This document shows, in pieces, positions 33,898 through 42,513 of a stretch of 64,000 bases of DNA. Every line of letters begins with the position of its first letter. Position 1 is the first letter of the stretch. Location: contig NZ_JALNMJ010000004.1 of assembly GCF_023156505.1 (NCBI RefSeq), positions 186,001 to 250,000 of the forward strand, read 5' to 3'. The notes under the pieces are model-generated. The model was not told the origin of the DNA. It saw nothing but the letters and a program-made list of their open reading frames with translations, and ran no database searches. This DNA comes from Roseibium sediminicola (GTDB lineage Bacteria > Pseudomonadota > Alphaproteobacteria > Rhizobiales > Stappiaceae). The position numbers were made by a program, and so were the translations under genes.

Positions 33898-35067
33898 ATG
33901 TCAGCAAGCCGTCCCAATTTTCAATCTCTGTCCGCAGGCCTATTGGCAGCCATTGTCGGCTTCGCCAGCTCCTTCGCCATCGTCATTCAGGGCCTGTCGG
34001 CCTCTGGCGCCTCGGTGGCGGAAGCGACCAGCGGATTGATGGCCCTGTCCATTTCCATGGGCCTTTGTTCGATCGTCGCGTCTCTAAAAACGAAAATCCC
34101 GGTCAGCATCGCCTGGTCCACGCCGGGAGCCGCCCTGCTCGCCTCAGCCGGCCCTGTCGACGGAGGTTTCGCCGCGGCTGTCGGAGCCTTCATTGTATGT
34201 GCAATCCTGATTGTGCTGGCCGGTCTGGTCCGCCCCTTCGGGCGCGCCGTTGCCGCGATTCCCGCGCCGCTGGCCAACGCCATGCTCGCCGGTGTCCTCT
34301 TCGGCCTGTGCCTTGCCCCGGTCAAGGCAGTTGCCGAACTTCCACTGAGCGCCCTTGCAATCATCGCCGTCTGGGCAATCGCGCTGCGCTTCCTGCGCCT
34401 GTTCGCCATTCCTCTCGCCATGGCCATGACCTTCGTGATCGCGCTTTACATCAGCGGCCCGATTGACCTTTCCGCAACCGACCTGATCACGACTCCGGTC
34501 CTGATCAGCCCGGTCTTTTCCATCGAAGCCCTGGTGAGCATCGCCCTGCCCCTGTTCATCGTGACGATGGCCTCCCAGAATATTCCCGGCGTCGCGGTCC
34601 TCAAGGCCTATGGCTATGAACCGCACAGCGGCCCCCTGTTCACGCTGTCCGGTGTGTTCAGCCTGCTGTCGGCGCCTTTCGGCGGGCACGCGGTCAATCT
34701 GGCGGCCATCACCGCGGCCATGTGCGCCAGCGAGGATGCGCACAAGGATCCGGGACAACGCTACTGGGCGGCGGCGACTTCCGGCGCTGTTTATATCCTG
34801 TTCGGTCTGTTCGCCGGTTTTGTCATGGCCTTTGTGGCTGCCACCCCATCGATCCTGATCGAGGCGGTCGCCGGCCTGGCGCTTTTGAGTGCCTTCGCCT
34901 TTTCCATCGGCGAAGCCACCAAATCGCCGGAGACCCGTGACAGCGCCATCATCACCTTCATGGTGACGGCCTCCGGTGTCAGCTTCTTTGGCGTCTCAGG
35001 TGCCTTCTGGGGCCTTCTGGCCGGCGGAGCCTTCATGGCACTTGCCCGTACCAGACGTGCTAACTAA
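33898..35067 (+). CDS. benE: BenE-family benzoate:H+ symporter
   Basis: 389-residue membrane protein with about 11-12 hydrophobic helices. Seen: LSAGLLAAIVGFASSFAIVIQGL, TKIPVSIAWSTPGAALLAS, FGRAVAAIPAPLANAMLAGVLFGLCLAPV, IVTMASQNIPGVAVLKAYGYEP, and SAPFGGHAVNLAAITAAMCASEDAHKDPGQRYWAA, all characteristic of BenE. It imports benzoate or related aromatic acids. Start is ATG 33898, with GGAGAG eight bases upstream; ATG/GTG codons further upstream are less likely. No benzoate-degradation genes flank it in the window, so substrate assignment rests on family similarity. Confidence 0.9.
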   Translation: MSASRPNFQSLSAGLLAAIVGFASSFAIVIQGLSASGASVAEATSGLMALSISMGLCSIVASLKTKIPVSIAWSTPGAALLASAGPVDGGFAAAVGAFIVCAILIVLAGLVRPFGRAVAAIPAPLANAMLAGVLFGLCLAPVKAVAELPLSALAIIAVWAIALRFLRLFAIPLAMAMTFVIALYISGPIDLSATDLITTPVLISPVFSIEALVSIALPLFIVTMASQNIPGVAVLKAYGYEPHSGPLFTLSGVFSLLSAPFGGHAVNLAAITAAMCASEDAHKDPGQRYWAAATSGAVYILFGLFAGFVMAFVAATPSILIEAVAGLALLSAFAFSIGEATKSPETRDSAIITFMVTASGVSFFGVSGAFWGLLAGGAFMALARTRRAN

Positions 35068-35135
35068 CACCTTGCCCCGCAGTGACCGCGTCCCATAGTG
35101 TTTGTCAAAGATACAAATTATGGAGTCGCGCGGCT

Positions 35136-36014
35136 GTGACAGGCCCTTATGTGCTGCAACCGGATCCCTTCGCCCCCGGATTGTCGACCTCGGTGACCGG
35201 GATCGACCAGAATGGCGAGCCCGTCGAAACCAGGGTGGTGACCGAAAAGCCGCTGACGCTGTACCTGAACCGGCAGGAAGTCGTCACCATGATGACGATC
35301 GGCGACCATCCGGATCTGCTGGCGGTCGGTTACCTGAAGAATCAGAACATGCTCGCCGATGACGATGTCATTACAGATATCGACTATGACGACGACCTCG
35401 ACGTGGTGATCGTGCGCACCGAGCGCGAAACCAATTTTGAGGAAAAGCTCAAAAAGAAGGTGCGCACCTCCGGCTGCGCCCAGGGCACTGTGTTCGGCGA
35501 CGTCATGGAAGGTTTCGAGACCGTGTCTCTGTCCGCGGACGCGCGCCTGAAGACGTCCTGGCTCTACAGTCTGACAAAGACCATCAACACCACCCCGTCC
35601 CTTTACCTGGAGGCCGGTGCGATCCATGGCTGCGTGCTGTGTCAGGAAGACCGGCCGCTGGTCTATATGGAAGATGTCGGCCGCCACAATGCGGTCGACA
35701 AGATCGCAGGCTGGATGGTGCTCAACGACATTACGGCGTCCGACAAGATCTTTTACACGACCGGCCGCCTGACCTCTGAAATGGTGATCAAGACCGTGAT
35801 GATGGGCATACCGATTCTCGTTTCACGCTCGGGTTTCACCGCCTGGGGCGTCGATCTGGCCCGGCAGGCGGGCCTGACCCTGATCGGCCGCGCACGCGGT
35901 AAGCGCTTTGTCGCTCTGGCCGGCCAGGACCGCATCGAGTTCGACATGGACCCGCTGCATGCGGACGAGGAGCCGGACAAGATCCGTCGCAAGGGGAGCG
36001 TTTTCGCAGAATGA
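35136..36014 (+). CDS. fdhD: Formate dehydrogenase accessory sulfurtransferase FdhD
   Basis: Transfers sulfur from a cysteine desulfurase to the molybdenum cofactor before insertion into formate dehydrogenase. About 292 residues from GTG 35136, which has GGAG ten bases upstream; the frame is open to 35082 but that N-terminus looks non-coding. Family features: EKPLTLYLNRQEVVTMMTIGDHPDLLAVGYL, EDVGRHNAVDKIAGWM, FYTTGRLTSEMVIKTVMMGIPILVSRSGFTAWGVDLARQAGLTLIGRARG. The usual CxxC is CAQG (SGCAQGTVFG), keeping only the first cysteine, while a separate GCVLC occurs downstream. First gene of a four-gene chain with mobA, mobB and moeA. Confidence 0.93.
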   Translation: MTGPYVLQPDPFAPGLSTSVTGIDQNGEPVETRVVTEKPLTLYLNRQEVVTMMTIGDHPDLLAVGYLKNQNMLADDDVITDIDYDDDLDVVIVRTERETNFEEKLKKKVRTSGCAQGTVFGDVMEGFETVSLSADARLKTSWLYSLTKTINTTPSLYLEAGAIHGCVLCQEDRPLVYMEDVGRHNAVDKIAGWMVLNDITASDKIFYTTGRLTSEMVIKTVMMGIPILVSRSGFTAWGVDLARQAGLTLIGRARGKRFVALAGQDRIEFDMDPLHADEEPDKIRRKGSVFAE

Positions 36015-36664
36015 TGGCAAGCCGACAAAACCTGACCAAAGACAAATTGCTCGGCTGCGTTCTGGCCGGTGGCCAGTCACGCCGGATGGGTGGCGGCGAC
36101 AAGTCGCTCATGGATCTCGGCGGCAAGTCCATGCTGGACTTGATCCTGGCAAGACTCCGTCCGCAGATCACCGATATCGTTCTGAATGCCAACGGCGATC
36201 CTTCGCGCTTCAAGCGGTTTGCCCTGCCAGTGGTCGCGGACCCGGTCGGCGACTATGCCGGACCGCTGGCCGGCGTCCTTGCCGGGCTGAGCTATGCCGA
36301 ACAACACAAGCCTGAGATCAGCCACGTGGTGTCGGTCGCGGGCGACACTCCCTTTTTTCCCACCGACCTTGTCCGCCGTCTTTCCGCTGCCGTGCCGACC
36401 GACAAGCCTGTGATTGCCCTGGCCTCTTCCTCGGAAAAGCTGCATCCCGTCTTCGGTTTGTGGCCGGTGGCCCTGCGCGCCGATCTTCATGACTGGCTGG
36501 CGTCGGGCAAGAGCGGCAAGGTGCTTGCCTTTGTCGACCGGCACAACAGCGTGGAAGTCGCTTTCAGCCTTGATCCGGCCACCGGGCTGGACCCTTTCTT
36601 CAACGCCAACCGGCCCGACGACCTGACAACCGTCCGCGACACCCTGAGCCAGCATATACAATGA
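36011..36664 (+). CDS. mobA: Molybdenum cofactor guanylyltransferase
   Basis: 217 residues; attaches GMP to molybdopterin to make the bis-MGD form used by DMSO-reductase-family enzymes such as formate dehydrogenase. Seen: the nucleotidyltransferase signature LGCVLAGGQSRRMGGGDKSLMDLGGKSMLD, VADPVGDYAGPLAGVLAGL, and VAGDTPFFPTDLVRRL. The C-terminal FFNANRPDDL is typical of MobA. Its ATG overlaps the fdhD stop by four bases, and its own stop overlaps mobB in the same way. Confidence 0.96.
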   Translation: MMASRQNLTKDKLLGCVLAGGQSRRMGGGDKSLMDLGGKSMLDLILARLRPQITDIVLNANGDPSRFKRFALPVVADPVGDYAGPLAGVLAGLSYAEQHKPEISHVVSVAGDTPFFPTDLVRRLSAAVPTDKPVIALASSSEKLHPVFGLWPVALRADLHDWLASGKSGKVLAFVDRHNSVEVAFSLDPATGLDPFFNANRPDDLTTVRDTLSQHIQ

Positions 36665-37182
36665 AACCCACGCCTGTATTCGGTATCACCGGCTGGAAGA
36701 ATTCCGGCAAAACCCAGCTTGTCACCAGTCTGGTGGCGGAATTCACCCGGCGAGGCTTCAAGGTCTCGACCGTCAAGCACGCCCACCACAATTTCGACAT
36801 CGACAAACCGGGCGCCGACAGCTACCGGCACCGGGAGGCTGGCGCAATGGAGGTCGCGCTGGTGTCTGGACGCCGTTGGGCCTTGATGCACGAACTTAGG
36901 GACGAGAACGAGCCACCGCTGGAGGACATCCTCGCCCGCCTGGCCCCCTGCGACCTGATCCTGATCGAAGGCTACAAGCGGGAAAACCATCCGAAAATCG
37001 AGGCCCGGCGCTTAGAAACGCAGGACCGCGGCCCCCTCGCCCCGTCAGATCCGAACATTCTGGCGGTTGCCTCCGACCACGTGCTTCCCAACGAAACCTT
37101 GCCGGTTTTCGACCTCAACGACGTTCCGGCCATGGCTGATTTCATTCAGTCGCGCCTGGACCTTGAAAGGCGTGTGGCATGA
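36661..37182 (+). CDS. mobB: Molybdopterin-guanine dinucleotide biosynthesis protein B
   Basis: 173-residue P-loop GTPase that assists MobA. Seen: FGITGWKNSGKTQLVTSLVAEFTRRGFKVSTVKHAHHNFDIDKPGADSYRHREAGAMEVALVSGRRWAL, which contains Walker A and the conserved H-x-DxDxPGxDSxxHR block, then LILIEGYKRENHPKIEARR. Length is normal. Start ATG overlaps the mobA stop (ATGA) and its stop overlaps the moeA start, so translation of all four genes is probably coupled. Confidence 0.96.
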   Translation: MKPTPVFGITGWKNSGKTQLVTSLVAEFTRRGFKVSTVKHAHHNFDIDKPGADSYRHREAGAMEVALVSGRRWALMHELRDENEPPLEDILARLAPCDLILIEGYKRENHPKIEARRLETQDRGPLAPSDPNILAVASDHVLPNETLPVFDLNDVPAMADFIQSRLDLERRVA

Positions 37183-38456
37183 CCGGAAAGCGTCTCCTGG
37201 ACGACTGTTTTCTGCATGACCGGGACCGTCTGCGCCACCACGAGGCTCTCGAAATCCTCAGGTCGCGCCTGAGCGCCGTCGCCAAGAGCGAAACCGTCCC
37301 CTTGGAAGCGTGCCTGGAACGCGTGCTGGCCGAAGATGTGATGGCGCCGCGCAATGTGCCACTGGCCGACAATTCCGCCGTCGACGGCTATGCCTTTCGC
37401 CATGCCGATTTTGACGAGGCCGGCGGCTTCTTCCGCCTTGAGCAGCGCATTGCGGCGGGCCATGCCACAGACGCCACGCTGGCGCCCTGGGGCGCGGCCC
37501 GGATTTTCACCGGCGCCGTCATGCCGCCGGGTGCCGACACGGTCGCGATGCAGGAAGACTGCGAGCCCCATGACCAGGACGGTCAGAAGTTCGTCATCGT
37601 GCCTCAGGGTCTGAAAAAAGGCGCCAATTGCCGGCTTGCCGGGGAAGATGTCGCGGAAGGCACCACCATTTTGAGTGCTGGCCAGCGCCTGCGCCCTCAG
37701 GACATTGCAGCGATCGCCTCAACCGGCCAGGCCGAGGTCAGTGTCTATCGCAAGCTGAACGTGGCGCTCGTCTCCACGGGAGATGAATTGCGCCGTCCGG
37801 GCAACCTGATCACCGTCGGCGATGTTTACGATTCCAACCATTTCCTGCTCAAAGGCCTGTGCGACACGCTTGCGCTGGAGGTCACCGATCTCGGCATCCT
37901 CAAGGATGACCCAGGTCTGGTGGAAGCCACCTTGACCAAGGCCGCAAAAGACCATGACGTCATCCTGACGACCGGCGGCGCCAGCCGCGGCGAAGAGGAT
38001 CACATGCTGACCGCGCTGGACAGGCTGGGCACGCGGCACATGTGGCAGCTGGCGATCAAGCCCGGCCGGCCAATGATGTTCGGCACCATCGGCGACTGTG
38101 TCTTCCTGGGCCTGCCCGGCAACCCGGTCGCCGCCATGGTCTGTTTCCTGCTCTATGCGCGTCCGGTGATGAGCGTGCTCGGCGGCGGCGCGTTTCTGGA
38201 ACCACAGGCGTTCAAGGTTCCGGCTGCATTCGAGGTGGCGAAAAAGAAACCCGACCGGCGGGAGTTTTACCGCGCCTCCCTGCGGCAGGGCGCCGACGGT
38301 ACACCCGCCGCGCATAAATTCGCACGCGACGGGTCCGGCCTAATCACCGGATTGCGGGAGGCAGACGGACTTGTCGAAATCCCAGAAGACGTCACCGCTG
38401 TGAAGCGGGGCGATCTGGTGACCTTCCTGCCCTTTTCCGGCTTCGGCATTCGCTGA
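37179..38456 (+). CDS. moeA: Molybdopterin molybdotransferase MoeA
   Basis: 425 residues; inserts molybdate into adenylylated molybdopterin. Seen: VPLADNSAVDGYAFR, ARIFTGAVMPPGADTVAMQEDCE, KGANCRLAGEDVAEG, VALVSTGDELRRPG, IYDSN-type VYDSNHFLLKGL, VILTTGGASRGEEDHM and KPGRPMMFGTIGDCVFLGLPGNPVAAMVCF. Last gene of the fdhD-mobA-mobB-moeA operon. A GC hairpin (CCCGGCGG/CCGCCGGG, about 38457-38478) follows the stop without a T-run. Confidence 0.96.
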   Translation: MTGKRLLDDCFLHDRDRLRHHEALEILRSRLSAVAKSETVPLEACLERVLAEDVMAPRNVPLADNSAVDGYAFRHADFDEAGGFFRLEQRIAAGHATDATLAPWGAARIFTGAVMPPGADTVAMQEDCEPHDQDGQKFVIVPQGLKKGANCRLAGEDVAEGTTILSAGQRLRPQDIAAIASTGQAEVSVYRKLNVALVSTGDELRRPGNLITVGDVYDSNHFLLKGLCDTLALEVTDLGILKDDPGLVEATLTKAAKDHDVILTTGGASRGEEDHMLTALDRLGTRHMWQLAIKPGRPMMFGTIGDCVFLGLPGNPVAAMVCFLLYARPVMSVLGGGAFLEPQAFKVPAAFEVAKKKPDRREFYRASLRQGADGTPAAHKFARDGSGLITGLREADGLVEIPEDVTAVKRGDLVTFLPFSGFGIR

Positions 38457-38501
38457 CCCGGCGGCCGTCCCGCCGGGCCAATGCCTGTTCCCCCACAGAC
38501 C

Positions 38502-39497
38502 CTAGTAGGCGTAGGGGAAGGCCGCGGGCACGAAGCGATAGCCTTCACCGTCCCTGGCAACCCGGCCAAGGCCCGGGAACGGGATATGCGCGCCGGCAAA
38601 GAACAGTTTGTCGCTGGCAGCCCGGTCGAGGAAGCTCTTGCGGGTCGTCGCAGCCTGCGCCGTATCGATATCGAAGCCGATGCCCCAGTCAGGCCGGTCG
38701 AACTGATAGGCGGCCATGTGCAGGATATCGCCGGCAATGGCCAGGGTCTCGCCGTTGCTGTCGAAGAGATAGCCGGTGTGCCCCGGCGTGTGTCCGGGCA
38801 ACGCCAGGGGGCGGACGCCCGGCACGATCTCCTCTTCGCCGGAAAACAGCGTCTGATTGCCCTGATAGGCTTCCGCGGCACGGCGCGCGCCCAGGTAGAA
38901 CGGTTTGAACTGGTCCGGGGCGGCATTCATTGCGGCATCGTCATACCAGAAGGCGTTGTCGACCTCCGGCAGAATCAGTTCCGCATTGGCGAAGACCCGC
39001 TTGCCCTCGCCATCGACCACGCCGAACAAATGATCCGGATGCATGTGGGTGATCAGGATGGCATCGACCTGATCCGGCGAGACGCCCGCGGCTTCCAGGG
39101 CGCCGGGCAATTTGCCCATGGTTGGGCCCATGGCATTGGAAGTGCCCGCATCCACCAGGATCAGCCGCTCGCCGGTATTGACCAGAAAGGCATTGACGGG
39201 AATGCGCAGGGCGTTGCCCTCGATCATGGATTTGTCGCGCAGGCGCTGGCCCTCGGCCTCGTCATAGCCAATGACGACTTCGGGTGTGAGATCGAGATAG
39301 CCGTCGAGCAGAGCTGTGATTTCGAAATCGCCGACCTTGTAGCGCAATGCGCCCGCGAACGGCGCGCCCGCCAAGGGAGCCGCGGCCTGTGCCGGCGCTG
39401 CGATCAGCGAAACACCGCCGGCTGCGGCCACCGCGCCAGCGCCGGCAACGGCGCCGAGAAGGGATCGTCTGGAGACGGAAAAGTCGGATTTGGTCAT
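38502..39497 (-). CDS. Tat-exported metallo-beta-lactamase-fold hydrolase
   Basis: 331 residues. The N-terminus SVSRRSLLGAVAGAGAVAAAGGVSLIAAPAQA is a twin-arginine signal peptide. The MBL fold follows, with metal-binding LITHMHPDHLFGVV (HxHxDH), LPGHTPGHTGYLF and the metal-bridging Asp in LAIAGDILHMA. Relatives include lactonases and hydrolases of quorum-sensing or aromatic esters, but the substrate cannot be read from sequence. It is divergent from a LysR regulator 185 bp away, which probably controls it. Confidence 0.9.
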   Translation of the reverse strand: MTKSDFSVSRRSLLGAVAGAGAVAAAGGVSLIAAPAQAAAPLAGAPFAGALRYKVGDFEITALLDGYLDLTPEVVIGYDEAEGQRLRDKSMIEGNALRIPVNAFLVNTGERLILVDAGTSNAMGPTMGKLPGALEAAGVSPDQVDAILITHMHPDHLFGVVDGEGKRVFANAELILPEVDNAFWYDDAAMNAAPDQFKPFYLGARRAAEAYQGNQTLFSGEEEIVPGVRPLALPGHTPGHTGYLFDSNGETLAIAGDILHMAAYQFDRPDWGIGFDIDTAQAATTRKSFLDRAASDKLFFAGAHIPFPGLGRVARDGEGYRFVPAAFPYAY

Positions 39498-39682
39498 GAA
39501 AAGCCTCCCGGCTTGAACTGAAGTGAAGCAATTTGAGAAAGCCCGGTCCGAAGGGATCCGGCGGGCTGCCCTAAAAGTGTTTCATTCAAAAAAATTTTGA
39601 AGAGGAGGCTGGCTTATAAAACTCATTAGCCTTGCTTATATATAGGCGCCATCTCCGTCCTCATTGCCAAGACAGGTAGCTC

Positions 39683-40591
39683 ATGGACAAGCTCAGCGCA
39701 CTCGCCGGTTTCGTTCAATCCGTCAATCTCGGCAGCTTTTCCGCTGCCGCCAAGCATCTCGGCGTGTCGCAGCCCGCAATCAGCCAGCAGGTTCGCGGCC
39801 TTGAGGACGATCTGGGCACCCGTCTCCTGAACCGCACCACACGGCAATTGAAGCTGACGGAGGCAGGCGAGCGCTACTATGTGTACGCCCGCGACGTTCT
39901 GGAGCGACTGGCGGAAGCCGACAGGTCCGTCCAGAGCGAAGAAGCGCAGATGACCGGGCCCCTCAACGTCGGCCTGCCGCTCGGCTTTGCCGAAACGGTC
40001 CTGTCCGATTTTCTGATCCGCTTCAAGAAGGAGCATCCCAACATCCTGCTCGAAATCTCGCTGTCCGATCAGTTCGTGGATGTTATTCAGGAGCGTCTCG
40101 ATGTCGCCATCCGCATGGGCGAGATCAAGGACGACCGCCTGATCGTACGCCAGCTGGGCCATGCGAGGCGGTGTCTCGTCGCCTCGCCGGATTATCTGAA
40201 CCGGCGCGGCCGGCCGCAGCATCCCGACGACCTCACCGAGCACGACTATCTGCTTTATCGGAACATCTCGACGGGTGATTGCGTGCCCTTCTTCGGGGCG
40301 GCCGGTGAGCAGCTTTCGATCCGGATCAACCCCACCATGATCGTCAACAATTCCGCGACACTGCGCCAGGCAGCACTCGCCGGACTTGGCATCACCCTGT
40401 CGAACCGCTGGCTGATAGACCCCTATCTGAAATCCGGAGAGCTTGAGCAGGTACTGCCGGACTGGCAGTACCCGCATCACCCGGTCCACGCGGTCTATCC
40501 GTCCAACCGCTTCATTCCGCTCAAGGTCCGGCGTTTTGTTGACGCCCTGCATGCTTTCTTTGAACAGGAAGGCGCGTTTTACGCGGACTGA
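39683..40591 (+). CDS. LysR-family transcriptional regulator
   Basis: 302 residues, full length. N-terminal HTH: LAGFVQSVNLGSFSAAAKHLGVSQPAISQQVRGLEDDLGTRLLNRTTRQLKLTEAGERYYVYARDVL. C-terminal LysR substrate-binding domain of the CrgA/AaeR-like group (GPLNVGLPLGFAETVLSDFLIRFKKEHPNILLEISLSDQFVDVIQERLDVAIRMGEIKDDRLIVRQLG). Transcribed away from the MBL-fold gene; the 39498-39682 gap is A+T-rich near 39585-39645 and should contain both promoters. Confidence 0.94.
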   Translation: MDKLSALAGFVQSVNLGSFSAAAKHLGVSQPAISQQVRGLEDDLGTRLLNRTTRQLKLTEAGERYYVYARDVLERLAEADRSVQSEEAQMTGPLNVGLPLGFAETVLSDFLIRFKKEHPNILLEISLSDQFVDVIQERLDVAIRMGEIKDDRLIVRQLGHARRCLVASPDYLNRRGRPQHPDDLTEHDYLLYRNISTGDCVPFFGAAGEQLSIRINPTMIVNNSATLRQAALAGLGITLSNRWLIDPYLKSGELEQVLPDWQYPHHPVHAVYPSNRFIPLKVRRFVDALHAFFEQEGAFYAD

Positions 40592-40620
40592 TTACCCGCG
40601 ATAAAGGACGTCAGACGACG

Positions 40621-41268
40621 TCAAACTTCCTCTTCCTCGACGATCCAGGGCTCGTTCACCGCGTCCGTCTGCCAGGCCTGCCAGGCTTCCGTTCCGGTCA
40701 TTGCTTCGTGATAGCGCCGTACGACCGGATCGTCCGAAAGCCGATAGGTGGCAAAGCGGCTGACCACAGGCGCGTACATTGCGTCGGCAATGGTGAAGTC
40801 CCCGAACAGGAACGGGCCACCGGATTTTTCCAGGCATTCGCTCCAGATGGCAACGATCCGGGCCACATCTTTTCTGACCGCTTTACTGACATCGAGCTTG
40901 TCCGAACGGCGCCGCATGTTCATCGGGCAGGCGCTGCGCAGCGCGGCGAAGCCGGAATGCATTTCCGCGGAAATGGCCCGGGCAAAGGCACGCGTTTCCG
41001 TGGCAACCGGCCACAGACCCGCTTCAGGGTGACGTTCGGCGGCATATTCCAGAATGGCCAGGCTGTCCCAGACAGTCAGATCGCCGTCCTTGAGAACAGG
41101 CACCTTCATGCTTGGCGAGAAAGCCGCGAAATCCGGGTTGCCGTTCTTGAAATCGAACGGCACGAGATGTTCCCGGAAGGCAATCTGCTTGTGTCGCAGG
41201 GCGATCCATGGCCGGAACGACCAGGACGAATAGTTCTTGTTGCCGATGAAGAGATCGAAGTCGGGCAC
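40621..41268 (-). CDS. Glutathione S-transferase family protein
   Basis: 215 residues. N-terminal thioredoxin-like domain: LFIGNKNYSSWSFRPWIALRHKQIAFREHLVPF with the catalytic serine region YSSWS, then SPSMKVPVLKDGDLTVWDSLAILEYAAERHPE (cis-Pro and the SxAI glutathione-binding motif). The C-terminal helical domain includes PFLFGDFTIADAMYAPVVSRF. A zeta/maleylacetoacetate-isomerase-like GST is likely; substrate unknown. Start is GTG 41268 with AAGGAG seven bases upstream. Confidence 0.93.
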   Translation of the reverse strand: MPDFDLFIGNKNYSSWSFRPWIALRHKQIAFREHLVPFDFKNGNPDFAAFSPSMKVPVLKDGDLTVWDSLAILEYAAERHPEAGLWPVATETRAFARAISAEMHSGFAALRSACPMNMRRRSDKLDVSKAVRKDVARIVAIWSECLEKSGGPFLFGDFTIADAMYAPVVSRFATYRLSDDPVVRRYHEAMTGTEAWQAWQTDAVNEPWIVEEEEV

Positions 41269-41604
41269 GACAGGCTCCTTTTCCCATGGTCCGGCAGGCA
41301 GGCCGTCTGCCGGGCTGAATTATCTAAGGCGTCGCTCTCGCTGCAACAAATTCAACTATTTCATCAAAATCATAAGCTGCGTGAATATCCGGGCGGAACA
41401 TTCCGACGTGGAAGACCTTCATTCCAAACATCGCCGTTTCCCCGACGACACCTGTCAAAAAGTGAAAATTGGGCCAAATCCCCCTGTGTTTTTTTCGGAG
41501 TCCTGCTTGAAATTTAAAGCGAAGTGTATGGAATAGGGCCTTCGGGCAAAAAGGCGGGAAGAACCTGCCTGCGTCGCGAAGAATAATATTAGGGGAACTA
41601 AATA
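41269..41604. other. Intergenic region upstream of the amino-acid ABC operon
   Basis: 336 bp, A+T-rich, with no gene. It must contain the divergent promoters of the GST gene and the ABC operon. AGGGGA at 41591-41596 is the ribosome-binding site of the binding-protein gene. I could not identify a convincing promoter pair or operator. Confidence 0.5.
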
Positions 41605-42381
41605 ATGCGTGTTTTGCGTATGGCTGCGGCCGCTGTTGCAGTTCTGGCTGCTGTGGGTGGCGCTGAGGCGAAAGACTGGTCCAAGGTGCGCATCGGCACC
41701 GAAGGTGCTTATCCTCCGTTCAACTCCCTGACCGCCGACGGTCAGCTGGTCGGGTTCGACATCGACATTGCCAATGCTCTTTGTGAAGAGATGAAGGTCG
41801 AGTGCGAATTCGTCACCCAGGACTGGGATGGCATGATCCCGGCGCTGCAGGCTGGCAAGTTCGACGCCGTGATCGCGTCCATGTCGATCACTGAAGAGCG
41901 CCTTCAGAAGGTCGACTTCACCAACAAGTATTACAACACCCCGCCGGCAATCGCCGTGCCGAAGGATTCCGCCCTCACCGGCACGTCCGACGAAGACCTG
42001 AAGGGTATCAAGCTTGGAGCCCAGTCCTCCACGACCCACTCCAACTACGCCGAAGAAAAGCTTCCGTCCGCTGAGCTGGTTCTCTATGGCACCCCGGACG
42101 AGTACAAGCTTGATATCACTTCCGGCCGCGTCAACGCCGTCATCGACGACGTCGTCGTGCTGTCCGACTGGCTGGCAACCGAAGATGGCGCCTGCTGCAA
42201 GCTGCTCGGCACGCTGACCCCGGATCCGGTCATCAACGGCGAAGGCGCCGGCATTGCGATCCGCAAGGATGATGGTGAACTGAAAGAAATGTTCAACAAG
42301 GCCATCGAAGGCATCCTGGCGAACGGCAAGTACAAGGAAATCAACGACAAGTACTTCACGTTTGACGTTTACGGCGGCTGA
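41605..42381 (+). CDS. Polar amino-acid ABC transporter, periplasmic binding protein
   Basis: 258 residues of the family 3 solute-binding proteins (HisJ/ArgT/LAO-like). Signal peptide MRVLRMAAAAVAVLAAVGGAEA, then IGTEGAYPPFNSLTADGQLVGFDIDIANALCEEM, WDGMIPALQAGKFDAVIASMSITEERLQKVDFTNKYY and a C-terminal KYKEINDKYFTFDVYGG. The Asp/Arg-type residues in the pocket motifs suggest basic amino acids or opines, not proven. Codon use is skewed to favoured codons in comparison with the permeases, as expected for an abundant protein. Followed by a hairpin and two permease genes. Confidence 0.94.
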   Translation: MRVLRMAAAAVAVLAAVGGAEAKDWSKVRIGTEGAYPPFNSLTADGQLVGFDIDIANALCEEMKVECEFVTQDWDGMIPALQAGKFDAVIASMSITEERLQKVDFTNKYYNTPPAIAVPKDSALTGTSDEDLKGIKLGAQSSTTHSNYAEEKLPSAELVLYGTPDEYKLDITSGRVNAVIDDVVVLSDWLATEDGACCKLLGTLTPDPVINGEGAGIAIRKDDGELKEMFNKAIEGILANGKYKEINDKYFTFDVYGG

Positions 42382-42407
42382 TCGAGCTGCTGCTTGACAA
42401 TGCAACC

Positions 42408-42434
42408 GGCGCGGCGCGTTCTGCGCGCCGCGCC
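42408..42434 (+). promoter_or_regulatory. Intercistronic stem-loop between binding protein and permease genes
   Basis: GGCGCGGCGCG (42408-42418), loop TTCTG, CGCGCCGCGCC (42424-42434): an 11-bp perfect stem without a T-run. Such hairpins commonly protect the upstream mRNA and raise the ratio of binding protein to permease. Confidence 0.7.
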
Positions 42435-42513
42435 ATGCCGCAGGGAAAAATCCCGCGGTACGGCCGGAGGGGCGGCCGGATAACAACAACAAGAACGAAA
42501 GAAGCGCCGGCTT

